Shown in pieces: positions 49,377 through 57,604 of a stretch of DNA of 64,000 bases. The notes beneath the pieces were generated by a model that ran no database searches, was not told the DNA's origin, and saw only the letters and a list, made by a program, of their open reading frames with translations. A program made the position numbers and the translations under genes. How positions within the stretch are numbered: the first letter of the stretch is position 1; each line of letters opens with the position of its first letter. The DNA lies in contig NZ_JAKZAK010000008.1 of assembly GCF_023156385.1 (NCBI RefSeq), positions 62,001 to 126,000 of the forward strand, in the 5' to 3' direction. Source of the stretch: Marinobacter xestospongiae (GTDB taxonomy: Bacteria > Pseudomonadota > Gammaproteobacteria > Pseudomonadales > Oleiphilaceae).

Positions 49377-50102
49377 TCAGGCCAAGGCTTCCTGGCCTTC
49401 CAGTCGCGCCAGCTTTCGCAGTTTGGCGGCATGCACCAGGCTGCTGAAAATATGGCGATGGCCAGGGTGGTAGAGCAGGTATTCCGGGTGCCACTGAACC
49501 CCCAGTACCCAGTGGCCCTCGGTATGCTCTATGCCCTGCACGAACCAGTCGTTGTCCACTGCCACCACCCGCAGGTGTCGCCCCAGCACCTTGATCGCCT
49601 GACTGTGAATGCGGTTGGCGCCAATCGACGGTGCCGGCATGATTCGCCCCAGCAGGCTGTTGTTCACCAGTCGCACGGTCTGTAGCGGTAAAAGTAACGG
49701 GTGGTGCCGGGTATGGACCCGCAGCGGGGTGACGTCCTGACACAGCGAGCCGCCCCGAAACACGTTCAGCAGCTGTGCCCCCCGGCAGATCCCCAGAACC
49801 GGCAGATCCAGCCGTTCGGCCTGCGCCAGCAGGGACCAGTCGGTCTCGTCCCGGCGTCGGTCATAGCCGGCTGAGACTTCCGGTTCCTGGCCATAGCGTC
49901 CCGGGTGAACGTGGGTGCCGCCGCTGAGTACCAGCCCGTCCAGCAGGCTGACATCGACCCGGGCGCCGGGCCGAATGTAGAGCGTCCCGGCGCCGGCCAG
50001 GCGCAGGGCCAGAGCGATCAGCCGATGGGGCATCCGTTTGCGTCTCGGTCCACTGATACCGATGGTTACCCCGGGGTGCTCGCGCTCCGGCTTGTCAGAC
50101 AT
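49377..50102 (-). CDS. class I glutamine amidotransferase-like peptidase (PuuD-like)
   Basis: 241 residues of GATase I fold. The nucleophile C106 lies in LGICRGAQLLNVF. The His/Glu of the triad are in VLGVQWHPEYLLYH. There is no synthetase domain, so it acts alone as a gamma-glutamyl or isopeptide hydrolase, like PuuD, which splits gamma-glutamyl-GABA. Its start overlaps the upstream amidoligase gene by 8 bases. The pairing suggests that it removes or edits the bond the ligase makes. The true substrate is unknown. Confidence 0.88.
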   Translation of the reverse strand: MSDKPEREHPGVTIGISGPRRKRMPHRLIALALRLAGAGTLYIRPGARVDVSLLDGLVLSGGTHVHPGRYGQEPEVSAGYDRRRDETDWSLLAQAERLDLPVLGICRGAQLLNVFRGGSLCQDVTPLRVHTRHHPLLLPLQTVRLVNNSLLGRIMPAPSIGANRIHSQAIKVLGRHLRVVAVDNDWFVQGIEHTEGHWVLGVQWHPEYLLYHPGHRHIFSSLVHAAKLRKLARLEGQEALA

Positions 50103-51111
50103 AGCCGTTGACCTGCAGCCACTGGTGACAGGTTTCTGTCCAGCTGTGGGTCAGGTTATGGAGGCTCAGGCGGTGGCTTTCGCGGAGGGCCTGCATCAGC
50201 TCCTGCAGGTGCTGTGGCCGGTTGGCGATGCGCTCAAGAACCACCCAGTCATTCCACACCGATGAGAAGTGCCAGCCCGGGTTGTCGATGTCGCAGTCCG
50301 GCAGGCGGTAATGCAGGGTGGGGCGGGACTTGATGCGATGGTCCTGGACATAATCCGCCAGCAGTTCCGGGTTGAGATGGGCAAACAGCGGCAACAGGTC
50401 CAGCGCACGGTTACGGGTGGGATTATCACGCAGGTAGTCCTGCATCAGCTCGTCGAGATTGGGGTGATAGTCAGGCTCCACCAGGCGTTCCACAAACAGG
50501 TGATCCCAGGGTTCGATGTAGCTGGTGATCTTGCGGCTGATATCGAGCTGATGGCGTTCCTTAAGCCAGTCGTACAGCACGGCAAAGGCTTGCAGGTAAC
50601 GCAGCAGGGTGGGGGCCGACAGGTCCGGCAACTCTGGGTTCAGTTGCAGGGCGAAGGCGTAGTAGATGGCTTCCCGGCTGCCAAGAGCGCCCGCCTCCCG
50701 CAAGGCATTGCACAGGTCTTCGATCTGCTCAAGATCCTGGAACGCGATGGGCGGTGTGACAATCTCCAGGGGCACCAGCTTCTCGGCTGCGGCGTCAATC
50801 AGATTCATTGCATGACCACCGAGTTCCCGCAGGGATTCCGGCAGTTGCTCGTCCTGGAGATCCAGGTCCTTGATCGGATCGGAATCCAGCTCGATGGTGA
50901 AGTCGCCGTGATCGGTGCGGATACGGGTGACGTAGCGGGACGTGATCTCGGCCTCGCCATTGAGCATCTCCGCCACCAGATCCACCAGGGCGTGGTAGCT
51001 GAGGCCGGATATCTCTATCTCAATACCCACCCGTCGGGGCTGTTGTCCGGTGGTGTGGCACACCTCCGGCAACTGACAGGCGCTGACTTGCTTGACTGTG
51101 GTGTCTTCCAT
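50095..51111 (-). CDS. amidoligase family protein (COOH-NH2 ligase)
   Basis: 338 residues of the amidoligase (glutamine-synthetase/ATP-grasp-like) family. RRVGIEIEISGLSYHALVDL (from about 27) is the hallmark GIEIE nucleotide/metal strand; TRIRTDHGDFTIELDSDP carries the second acidic motif. Helices with FAVLYDWLKERH and a C-terminal domain with PRWHF-like aromatic residues follow. Members are predicted to form amide or isopeptide bonds using ATP, for small peptides or protein tags. It is co-transcribed with the GATase I peptidase and divergent from lexA. No biochemical substrate is known to me. Confidence 0.87.
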   Translation of the reverse strand: MEDTTVKQVSACQLPEVCHTTGQQPRRVGIEIEISGLSYHALVDLVAEMLNGEAEITSRYVTRIRTDHGDFTIELDSDPIKDLDLQDEQLPESLRELGGHAMNLIDAAAEKLVPLEIVTPPIAFQDLEQIEDLCNALREAGALGSREAIYYAFALQLNPELPDLSAPTLLRYLQAFAVLYDWLKERHQLDISRKITSYIEPWDHLFVERLVEPDYHPNLDELMQDYLRDNPTRNRALDLLPLFAHLNPELLADYVQDHRIKSRPTLHYRLPDCDIDNPGWHFSSVWNDWVVLERIANRPQHLQELMQALRESHRLSLHNLTHSWTETCHQWLQVNGYV

Positions 51112-51262
51112 GGGGTGAACAACCTCCGGTATCGGGAAAGAGTCTCCTGACAGTATCGACAGAACCGATCCGATGGCAAACGGGCTTTGGGGCCAGTCAG
51201 CCTCACAGTGAAATGCGGCTTGGGGTTTACACTGGATAAAACACTGTATATATTTTGGCTTA

Positions 51263-51278
51263 CTGTATAAAAAAACAG
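51263..51278 (+). promoter_or_regulatory. LexA-binding SOS box upstream of lexA
   Basis: CTGTATAAAAAAACAG, an exact CTGT-N8-ACAG operator 9 bases before the lexA ATG. A half-matching site, CTGTATATATTTTGGC, lies 19 bases upstream (51244-51259), recalling the paired lexA operators of E. coli. It implies autoregulation of lexA-sulA. Confidence 0.92.
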
Positions 51279-51287
51279 GAAGACACC

Positions 51288-51896
51288 ATGAAGCTTACGG
51301 CAAGGCAAAGCCAGGTGCTGGATATCATCCGGCGCTATCTCGACGATACCGGCTATCCACCCACCCGGGCCGAGATTGCGGCGGAGTTGGGTTTCCGTTC
51401 AGCCAACGCGGCGGAGGATCACCTGAGGGCGCTGGCACGCAAGGGCGCCATTGAGATGGTTCCCGGTGCCAGCCGGGGAATTCGTCTGCCGGAAGCTGAG
51501 CCTGATCTGGGGCTGCCAGTGATTGGCCAGGTGGCGGCGGGTAGCCCCATTCTGGCACAGGAGCACATTGAAGATCACTGTACGCTCAAGCCGGAGTTTT
51601 TCTCGCCGAGCGCGGATTACCTGTTGCGGGTACGCGGGATGAGCATGAAGGACATCGGCATTCTCGATGGTGATCTGTTGGCTGTGCATCGCACTCAGGA
51701 CGTTCACAACGGCCAGGTGGTGGTCGCCCGTGTTGGCGAGGAAGTGACAGTCAAGCGCTTCCGCAAGCAGGGCTCCACGGTATGGCTGATTGCCGAGAAT
51801 GAGGAGTTCGCCCCCATTGAAGTCGATCTCCGTGAGCAGGAAGTCTTTATCGAGGGGCTCGGCGTCGGCGTGATCCGCCGCTCCGACCTTCACTAG
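51288..51896 (+). CDS. lexA: SOS repressor LexA
   Basis: 202 residues, the same as E. coli. A winged-helix DNA-binding domain (1-68, [18 protein letters not shown] and [15 protein letters not shown]) is followed by the S24 self-cleavage domain. The scissile bond is A84-G85 (QVAAGSPI), with the catalytic dyad S119 (GMSMKDIGI) and K156 (VTVKRF), all at E. coli numbers. AGGA precedes the ATG at 51288; the in-frame extension by 11 codons would run through the SOS box and is rejected. Confidence 0.99.
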   Translation: MKLTARQSQVLDIIRRYLDDTGYPPTRAEIAAELGFRSANAAEDHLRALARKGAIEMVPGASRGIRLPEAEPDLGLPVIGQVAAGSPILAQEHIEDHCTLKPEFFSPSADYLLRVRGMSMKDIGILDGDLLAVHRTQDVHNGQVVVARVGEEVTVKRFRKQGSTVWLIAENEEFAPIEVDLREQEVFIEGLGVGVIRRSDLH

Positions 51897-51946
51897 TTAT
51901 TGCGTAGACCAGGCCATGCCCGGCGAGCGGGCAGGGGGAGAATGAA

Positions 51947-52471
51947 ATGGAACAGCTCAGTTTCGACCGCAACCTGACCGTACCCGGAGCCCTGGCCGGT
52001 GGCATGAATGCCGGGCGGCGTATTGGTTCGCTGGCGCTGCGGCCCGCGCACCCGAAAGCGTCTGAACCTTCGGAGGCTGGCCCCCGGTTCTCTTCCCCCG
52101 CCCAGGCAGATGCCGAGACCGGTAATGTCACCGAGATCATTTTGCCGGCGGGGCAGGGAGACAGTGTCCAGTTGCTTCTGCCAATGCTGACCCAACTCAA
52201 TCAGGAGCGGCGCTGGTTGGCCCTGATTGATCCACCGGCAGCCCTGGTCGGCAAATGGCAGACCATGCACGGGATTGTGGCGACAGAGCTGCTGGTGTTG
52301 CGTTCAACTCCGGAGCATTCCGCCCAGGAGTTGGCAGAGCGGGCGCTGAGTGCCGGTACCTGCCATGCCGTGGTTATGTGGACCTCAAAACTCGCAAGGC
52401 CTGCCTTCCGGGCACTTCAGGCCGCCTCGGCCATTGGCAACAGCCACGGTGTGGTGCTGCGCCAGCGTTGA
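51947..52471 (+). CDS. sulA: cell division inhibitor SulA
   Basis: 174 residues. The lexA-sulA order is the pseudomonad arrangement. After a variable N-terminus, the RecA-like core reads VTEIILPAGQGDSVQLLLPM, RRWLALIDPPA, LLVLRSTPEHSAQELAERAL and HAVVMWTSKL, as in SulA. It blocks FtsZ polymerisation during SOS. No separate SOS box is seen in the 50-base spacer, so it depends on the lexA operator. Confidence 0.92.
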   Translation: MEQLSFDRNLTVPGALAGGMNAGRRIGSLALRPAHPKASEPSEAGPRFSSPAQADAETGNVTEIILPAGQGDSVQLLLPMLTQLNQERRWLALIDPPAALVGKWQTMHGIVATELLVLRSTPEHSAQELAERALSAGTCHAVVMWTSKLARPAFRALQAASAIGNSHGVVLRQR

Positions 52472-52602
52472 GTCGAGATGCTACGGGGCGTTCGGCCTGG
52501 ATCAGGTGATCTGATGTGGTCAGGCTTGATTTGGCAGGAAGCGGGGCGGCCTTTACCAGGTAGGCGTTGAGCTGGGAAGGAAAGGCCGCCCGGGGTGTCG
52601 CG

Positions 52603-52863
52603 TCAGTGCAGGGTGTAAGACGGCTGGGTTTCGAAAGTGTCGTTATCGTCCTCTTCCCAGTCGATATCGTGAGTCATGTTACCAACGGCTTCAATGCCAG
52701 CCGCAATCATCGCTTTGGCAACGGCCATATCGCGATCTTCCATCATTTCCCGGGCTTCTTCGGAAAACGAGATCTTAACCAGGGGCGCGCTGTCGTCGTC
52801 GATGCGGCGCAGGGCGTAATCGCCGTTGGTGAGTTGTACAATTTCAAAATAAGAAGGTGACAT
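52603..52863 (-). CDS. conserved hypothetical protein, 86 aa
   Basis: A short acidic protein beginning MSPSYFEIVQLTNGDYALRR, with a beta-strand N-terminal half and a helix carrying AREMMEDRDMAVAKAMIAAG. It resembles small proteins found next to lexA-sulA in pseudomonads (recalled, not searched). No enzymatic motif, signal peptide or membrane helix. The next gene upstream on the same strand ends 55 bases away, so the two may be co-transcribed. Confidence 0.8.
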   Translation of the reverse strand: MSPSYFEIVQLTNGDYALRRIDDDSAPLVKISFSEEAREMMEDRDMAVAKAMIAAGIEAVGNMTHDIDWEEDDNDTFETQPSYTLH

Positions 52864-52917
52864 CAGCTCTGCCTTTGTCGATCGGGTTTCGGTGGTGTAC
52901 AGAGGTGGCTCTGGTGA

Positions 52918-53394
52918 TTACCACTCGTTGTGTCGTTCGGCGACGGTATCCGCAAACGCTTTCATGGCGGTGGCCATGCTGTTCAGGGTTGCGGTTGACC
53001 TGTCGGGGCCGGCTTCGGCCGATACGGCAATAATGTTGTCTGCCGAGACTGTCTTGCGTTTGGCGGCAGGTCGGGACAGGGAGTGAGCCAGTTGATCCAG
53101 GCCTGACCACCAACTGTTGGCGTCCTGCTGAAGCTGTTCCAGCATGGCGATTTCGGGCCGGTCCTCGCCAATCAGTGCGGCCAGTTGATCCGGGTCTCCG
53201 GGGTTGGCGTCCTTGTGCTGGTAGAAATCAGCGACCATGATCAGTAGCAGGGCACGCGCCCGCAGCATGAGCTCGATGCTGCCCTGAGCGGTGGCCTCAC
53301 GGACTGGCTGGCTTGATCCGTCGGTTGCGGAGTCAAGCAGAGTCCTGGCCAGAAACAGCTTCTGGGAAACGAGAGAATGCCACTGGGACGCCAT
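52918..53394 (-). CDS. DUF6586-like conserved protein
   Basis: 158 residues from the ATG at 53394 (AAAAGG upstream); the in-frame 43-residue extension to 53523 has no ribosome site and a random look. The protein starts MASQWHSLVSQKLFLARTLL and is mostly helical, with GSIELMLRARALLLIMVADFYQ and SWWSGLDQLAHSL. It resembles the DUF6586 gene in the lexA-sulA-topA neighbourhood of Pseudomonas; topA is not here. Function unknown. Confidence 0.75.
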   Translation of the reverse strand: MASQWHSLVSQKLFLARTLLDSATDGSSQPVREATAQGSIELMLRARALLLIMVADFYQHKDANPGDPDQLAALIGEDRPEIAMLEQLQQDANSWWSGLDQLAHSLSRPAAKRKTVSADNIIAVSAEAGPDRSTATLNSMATAMKAFADTVAERHNEW

Positions 53395-53795
53395 CAAGAA
53401 CCTTTTCAATGCCTGGCCGGGGCCAGCGTTGGATGCACAGCCCTTGAGCATACCATTTCCGGCAACGGATTTCTCCCACTGTCGTCGCTTCAATGCCGAT
53501 TGCCGTGATCCGGAGTGAATCACAGGCTCCTTAAGGCAAGTTGCTGATAAGTCTGAAAATCAATAGCCGATCAGGCCTGCGTCTGACAAGATTCTACAAA
53601 AAAGCCCTTGTAACAAATTAAGCATTCAGGCAAAAAGCACATCAAATTGTAATATTGGTCATTTGCGGGCGAGTCAGCCCACAAGTGCCCGGGGTGGTTC
53701 TGCCGCTCCGATAAACCGGCCCGTCTGGACTGTTTGCTGTAGCCGCGGGGCCGTCCACACAACCGTGAAAGGTAAGTTAGAGCGGAGGTTAGTGA
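53395..53795. other. 401-base divergent intergenic region before the DUF1329 gene
   Basis: It must hold the promoters of both divergent genes. An AT-rich stretch at 53585-53665 includes a TAATAT (53650-53655) that could be a -10, without a good -35. No small gene, repeat or hairpin of note was seen. Minus-strand frames through it overlap the DUF1329 gene and look like shadows. Confidence 0.5.
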
Positions 53796-55154
53796 ATGCG
53801 TAACCTGATACTTGTCGCGTGTACTTCGGCGGCAATGGTCTGTGGAGGACTGGCGCAGGCTCGCGTTAGTGAAGTTGAGGCAGCAAAACTGGGCAAGGAG
53901 CTGACACCGGTTGGCGCTGAGCGGGCAGGCAATGCCGAAGGCACCATCCCGGCCTGGACCGGTGGTCTGACCGAGCCACCCAAAGGCTGGCAGCCAGGGG
54001 AGCGTGAGATCGACCCGTTCCCGGGAGATCGCCCGCTGTTTACCATCACCAAGGACAACTACGAGCAGTACCGTGATCATCTGACCGATGGCCACATTGC
54101 GATGATGGAAACCTACGGCGATGACTATTTCCTGCCGGTGTACCAGACCCGTCGCACCGCTGCGTTTCCCGAGCACGTCTATGAAAAGTTCAAGCAGAAT
54201 GCGCTGACTGCCGAGTTGCTTGATAACGGCAACGGTGTTCGCAACACCATCATGACCAGTCCGTTCCCGATTCCCCAGAACGGTCTCGAGGTGATGTGGA
54301 ACCACACCTTGCGGTATCGCGGCGAGCAGTTGCTGTTCCGTGCGGCCCATGCCACGCCGACCGTCGGCGGAGAGTTTACGCCAATCCTCAAGGAGTACAG
54401 CTACTATTTTGCTTACGCCGAGCCAGGGGCTGAGCTGCAGGACATCGACAACAAGATCTTCTACCTGAAGACCGAGACCATTTCGCCGCCAAAGTTGGCC
54501 GGTACCCTGACCCTGGTCCATGAAACCCTGGACCAGGTCCGTTCACCGCGACTGGCGTGGCGTTATGAGTCCGGTTCCCGCCGGCTGCGCCGCTCCCCGA
54601 ACCTGGCGTATGAAACCGACTTGCCGGATTCGTCCTCCTTGCGGTCTGTCGACCAGAAAGATCTCTATAACGGCGCGCCCAACCAGTATGACTGGGAGCT
54701 CAAGGGCAAACGCGAGATTTACGTACCCTACAACGCCTACGAGCTGCATTCGGACGAGCACAATGCGGAGGACGTCATCCGCGCCGGCCACATCAATCAG
54801 GAGCTCACCCGTTACGAGTTGCACCGGGTATGGGTGGTTGAGGCCAAGCTGCGGACTGGTATCAGCCACATCTACCACCGTCGGGTCTACTATGTGGACG
54901 AGGACAGCTGGCAGATTCTCGCCACTGAAGAGTACGACGAGGACGACAACCTGTGGCGTGTCTCCGAAGCCCACAACATCAGTTACTACAGTGAGCCGGT
55001 GTTCTGGACCACCCTGGAGATGACCTACGATCTCAAAGCCCGTCGCTACTATGTCGACGGTCTGGACTACGACCAGGCACCGTACGATTTTGATCCCGGG
55101 TTCCGCAGTCGCGAATTCACCGCATCCGCAGCCCGTCGGGCGGCCCGCCGCTAG
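53796..55154 (+). CDS. DUF1329 family envelope protein
   Basis: 452 residues. A signal peptide (about 1-22, cleaved near GLAQA-RVSEVE) leads the mature protein, which starts with the family pattern ELTPVGAERAGNAEGTIPAW. PFPIPQNGLEVMWNHTLRYRG and a LolA/LolB-like beta-rich core with YYFAYAEPG and DSWQILATEEYD follow. Members often sit beside DUF1302 outer-membrane proteins in gene sets for lipid, sterol or hydrocarbon use; here neither partner is adjacent. GGAGG lies 8 bases before the ATG. Likely periplasmic or outer-membrane associated; role unproven. Confidence 0.9.
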   Translation: MRNLILVACTSAAMVCGGLAQARVSEVEAAKLGKELTPVGAERAGNAEGTIPAWTGGLTEPPKGWQPGEREIDPFPGDRPLFTITKDNYEQYRDHLTDGHIAMMETYGDDYFLPVYQTRRTAAFPEHVYEKFKQNALTAELLDNGNGVRNTIMTSPFPIPQNGLEVMWNHTLRYRGEQLLFRAAHATPTVGGEFTPILKEYSYYFAYAEPGAELQDIDNKIFYLKTETISPPKLAGTLTLVHETLDQVRSPRLAWRYESGSRRLRRSPNLAYETDLPDSSSLRSVDQKDLYNGAPNQYDWELKGKREIYVPYNAYELHSDEHNAEDVIRAGHINQELTRYELHRVWVVEAKLRTGISHIYHRRVYYVDEDSWQILATEEYDEDDNLWRVSEAHNISYYSEPVFWTTLEMTYDLKARRYYVDGLDYDQAPYDFDPGFRSREFTASAARRAARR

Positions 55155-55187
55155 GCAATCTCCTGCTGCTCAGGTAACTCCTGATTA

Positions 55188-55224
55188 GGGAGGCCGGCGC
55201 CTGTTTTCAGGCTTGCCGGCTCCC
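55188..55224 (+). terminator. long hairpin after the DUF1329 gene, possible terminator
   Basis: GCCGGC-GCCTG, loop TTTT, CAGGC-TT-GCCGGC with GGGA/TCCC at the base. Very stable, but followed by CCCTCCCTCTT rather than a T-run, so termination would be weak or protein-assisted. Confidence 0.45.
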
Positions 55225-55452
55225 GACCCTCCCTCTTGTCATGGCACTGGCCCAGTGCTGGCCAACAGCAATCTGAGACGCTCTGTCCGGTGGCGCCGTG
55301 TTTGGATGCTTTCTGCAATGCCGCACAGGACCCCTCTGCAATACCCTGAACGGGATTCCTGCGGTTCGGGAACCACGGGCCCCTGCGCCGTGATATGCTC
55401 TGATGGTTGGCTGGAAAAGCCGTAACAGCAGTCACTAAAGGACACAGAGACT

Positions 55453-55764
55453 ATGGCAAATTCGCTGGAACAACTGGATACCCTGATGGATGCCATCCGC
55501 CATGCGCTGACTCAACAGGACTGGGAGGCCATTGCGAAACTGGATGCCGAGGTACGCCCGGTGGTCGATCAGGTCATGGCGAGTCATCATGATGGTGACC
55601 TGGCGATGGAAGTGGTTCATGAGCGCCTGGAGCAGCTTCAGGCGTTGTGTGACGACGCCAGGGCCGGCGCTGAGACCGCCCGGGCTGAGGCCAAGGCCGG
55701 GCTGGATGAGATGCGCCAGACCCGGAACGCAACCCGTGCCTATCAGGACATCTCCGGTCGCTGA
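55453..55764 (+). CDS. FliT/FleP-like flagellar protein
   Basis: 103 residues, entirely helical and charged: MANSLEQLDTLMDAIRHALT, then WEAIAKLDAEVRPVVDQVM and a Glu/Ala-rich helix. Length, helical pattern and position before fleQ match the FliT-type chaperone (called FleP in Pseudomonas). FliT proteins bind FliD and influence flagellar gene expression. AAGGA precedes the ATG. fliD and fliS, usually just upstream, are missing; the upstream neighbour is the DUF1329 gene. Confidence 0.6.
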   Translation: MANSLEQLDTLMDAIRHALTQQDWEAIAKLDAEVRPVVDQVMASHHDGDLAMEVVHERLEQLQALCDDARAGAETARAEAKAGLDEMRQTRNATRAYQDISGR

Positions 55765-55816
55765 GGTGGTGGGTCAGGGTGATACAGGGATTCCGTCGCC
55801 AATGGGCGTCATAAAA

Positions 55817-55845
55817 TTGACTCAGCCCGGTTAACCGTCTTAAAT
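55817..55845 (+). promoter_or_regulatory. probable sigma-70 promoter of fleQ
   Basis: TTGACT (55817-55822), 17-base spacer, TTAAAT (55840-55845), about 80 bases before the fleQ ATG. A sigma-70 promoter fits the top position of FleQ in the flagellar cascade. Confidence 0.5.
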
Positions 55846-55927
55846 ACGGCACAACGATGACGGACTTTCACTGCTGGTGCTCACCCTGACCCAGCCCGAG
55901 TGACGCTACTGCGAGAGAACCTACTGA

Positions 55928-57379
55928 ATGTCAAAGAACAACAACGTCCTGGTGTTGTGCGATGATGCTTCCCGATGCCGAGATATAGCCACGATCCTGG
56001 AATTTATTGGTGAAGAACAGGTCGTGTCCGGCGAGTCAGCTCAGCAACTGCTGGCGGAGGCTGATCGCGAACAGTTGGATACGCTCTCGGTGGCGATCAT
56101 CAATGGTGAAGAGGACTCTGCCGAGAATGCGGTCAAGGCTGTTTGCGGTGTTGACGATGGGCTGCCCATCCTGCTGATCGGCAATCCGGAGTTCAACGGG
56201 CTTAGCGAGCAGGAACAGAGCCGCATCATCGCCCGTCTGGACTGGCCACTGAACTACACCAAGTTCGTTGACTCTCTCTACCGCGCCCAGGTCTTCCGCG
56301 ACCAGTTCGCCCGTTCCCGCGAGCGTGGCCAGCAGCGCAGCGTGCAACTGTTTCGCAGCCTGGTGGGCACCAGCCGCAGTGTGCAGCAGGTGCGTCAGCT
56401 TATGGAGCAGGTGGCGGACAAAGACGTCAGCGTGTTGATCACCGGCGAGTCCGGCACCGGCAAGGAAGTGGTTGCCCGTAACCTGCACTATCATTCACCG
56501 CGCCGGGATCGGCCGTTCGTGCCCGTCAACTGTGGTGCCATTCCCGCCGAACTGCTTGAGAGTGAACTGTTTGGGCACGAAAAAGGCGCTTTCACCGGCG
56601 CCATCACCGCCAGGATAGGGCGCTTTGAAATGGCCGAGGGCGGTACGCTGTTCCTCGATGAGATCGGTGACATGCCGCTGAACATGCAGGTGAAAATCCT
56701 GCGGGTTCTGCAGGAACGCACCTTCGAGAAGGTGGGCAGCAACCGCACCCAGTCCGCTGATGTGCGGGTGATTGCTGCGACCCACAAAAATCTGGAAGAC
56801 ATGATCGAAGGGGGCGAGTTCCGGGAAGACCTCTACTACCGCCTCAATGTCTTTCCCATCGAGATGCCGCCCCTGCGTGAGCGGGTGGAAGACATCCCGC
56901 TGCTGATTAACGAGCTGATCGCCCGCATGGAGAAGGAGAAGCGCGGCTCTCTGCGGATGAACTCTGCGGTGATTATGAGCCTGTGTCGCCACGACTGGCC
57001 CGGTAATGTGCGGGAGTTGGCCAACCTGGTGGAGCGTCTTGCGATCATGCACCCCTACGGTGTGATTGGCGTGCAGGAGCTGCCGAAGAAGTTCCGTTAC
57101 GTCGACGATATCGATGAGAACCGGCCGGTCGAGGATTCCGGCATGCCGTCCGGGGTGCCCGGCCTGGTTGGGCTGGACGCGCCGGCGCTACTGCCGGTCA
57201 ATGGCATTGATCTCAAGGATTACCTGGCGAACCTGGAGAAACAGCTGATCCAGCAGGCGTTGGATGAAGCCGGCGGTGTAGTTGCCCGTGCTGCCGAGAA
57301 GCTGAGAATCCGCCGCACCACGCTGGTGGAGAAAGTGCGCAAGCACGGTCTGCGGCAGAACGAATCCGAAGAGGCGTAG
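55928..57379 (+). CDS. fleQ: flagellar master regulator FleQ (sigma-54 activator)
   Basis: 483 residues. An atypical receiver domain (1-120) lacks the phospho-acceptor Asp, as in Pseudomonas FleQ. The AAA+ domain (about 140-375) has Walker A GESGTGKE, the sigma-54 loop GAFTGA and Walker [13 protein letters not shown] Fis-type helix-turn-helix closes the protein ([20 protein letters not shown]). LFRSLVG and VARN, recalled as contacts for c-di-GMP in FleQ, are kept, so it likely switches between flagellar and biofilm programmes. It is followed by a terminator, then fleS. Confidence 0.95.
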   Translation: MSKNNNVLVLCDDASRCRDIATILEFIGEEQVVSGESAQQLLAEADREQLDTLSVAIINGEEDSAENAVKAVCGVDDGLPILLIGNPEFNGLSEQEQSRIIARLDWPLNYTKFVDSLYRAQVFRDQFARSRERGQQRSVQLFRSLVGTSRSVQQVRQLMEQVADKDVSVLITGESGTGKEVVARNLHYHSPRRDRPFVPVNCGAIPAELLESELFGHEKGAFTGAITARIGRFEMAEGGTLFLDEIGDMPLNMQVKILRVLQERTFEKVGSNRTQSADVRVIAATHKNLEDMIEGGEFREDLYYRLNVFPIEMPPLRERVEDIPLLINELIARMEKEKRGSLRMNSAVIMSLCRHDWPGNVRELANLVERLAIMHPYGVIGVQELPKKFRYVDDIDENRPVEDSGMPSGVPGLVGLDAPALLPVNGIDLKDYLANLEKQLIQQALDEAGGVVARAAEKLRIRRTTLVEKVRKHGLRQNESEEA

Positions 57380-57453
57380 GGCATAGGGGTATTGGGCCGT
57401 AGAAGAGTGTCAACGGATTGTCGTTGGCCCCAGAAGATATTCCCCGTGACCGG

Positions 57454-57490
57454 AAAGGCGGCGACAAAAAATCGCCGCCTTTTCTTTTTG
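57454..57490 (+). terminator. intrinsic terminator after fleQ
   Basis: AAAGGCGGCGA, loop CAAAAAA, TCGCCGCCTTT then TCTTTTT. A perfect 11-bp stem that isolates fleQ from fleSR. Confidence 0.92.
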
Positions 57491-57528
57491 GTTTTCATTA
57501 CTCATTGAAATCATAGAGAAAAGTGAAG

Positions 57529-57546
57529 TTGGCATGAAGCTGGCTT
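57529..57546 (+). promoter_or_regulatory. sigma-54 promoter of fleSR
   Basis: TTGGCATG-AAGC-TGGCTT: GG at -24 and GC at -12 with the exact 12-base register, close to the consensus TGGCACG-N4-TTGC. It lies about 60 bases before the fleS ATG. FleQ, the sigma-54 activator encoded upstream, is the expected activator. Confidence 0.8.
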
Positions 57547-57604
57547 AAGTCCCTGCAAACGAATCAAGTGGTCCATCCAGGGCAGGGAGTCGTCAGGGGG
57601 AATC

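Noticed and set aside
51255..51287. upstream in-frame start for lexA
   Set aside because: It would translate through the SOS operator. The ATG at 51288 has the ribosome site and gives the exact E. coli length and catalytic numbering.
53571..54521. 316-codon minus-strand frame across the DUF1329 promoter and gene
   Set aside because: It overlaps a well-supported gene with signal peptide and ribosome site; its translation shows no family features.
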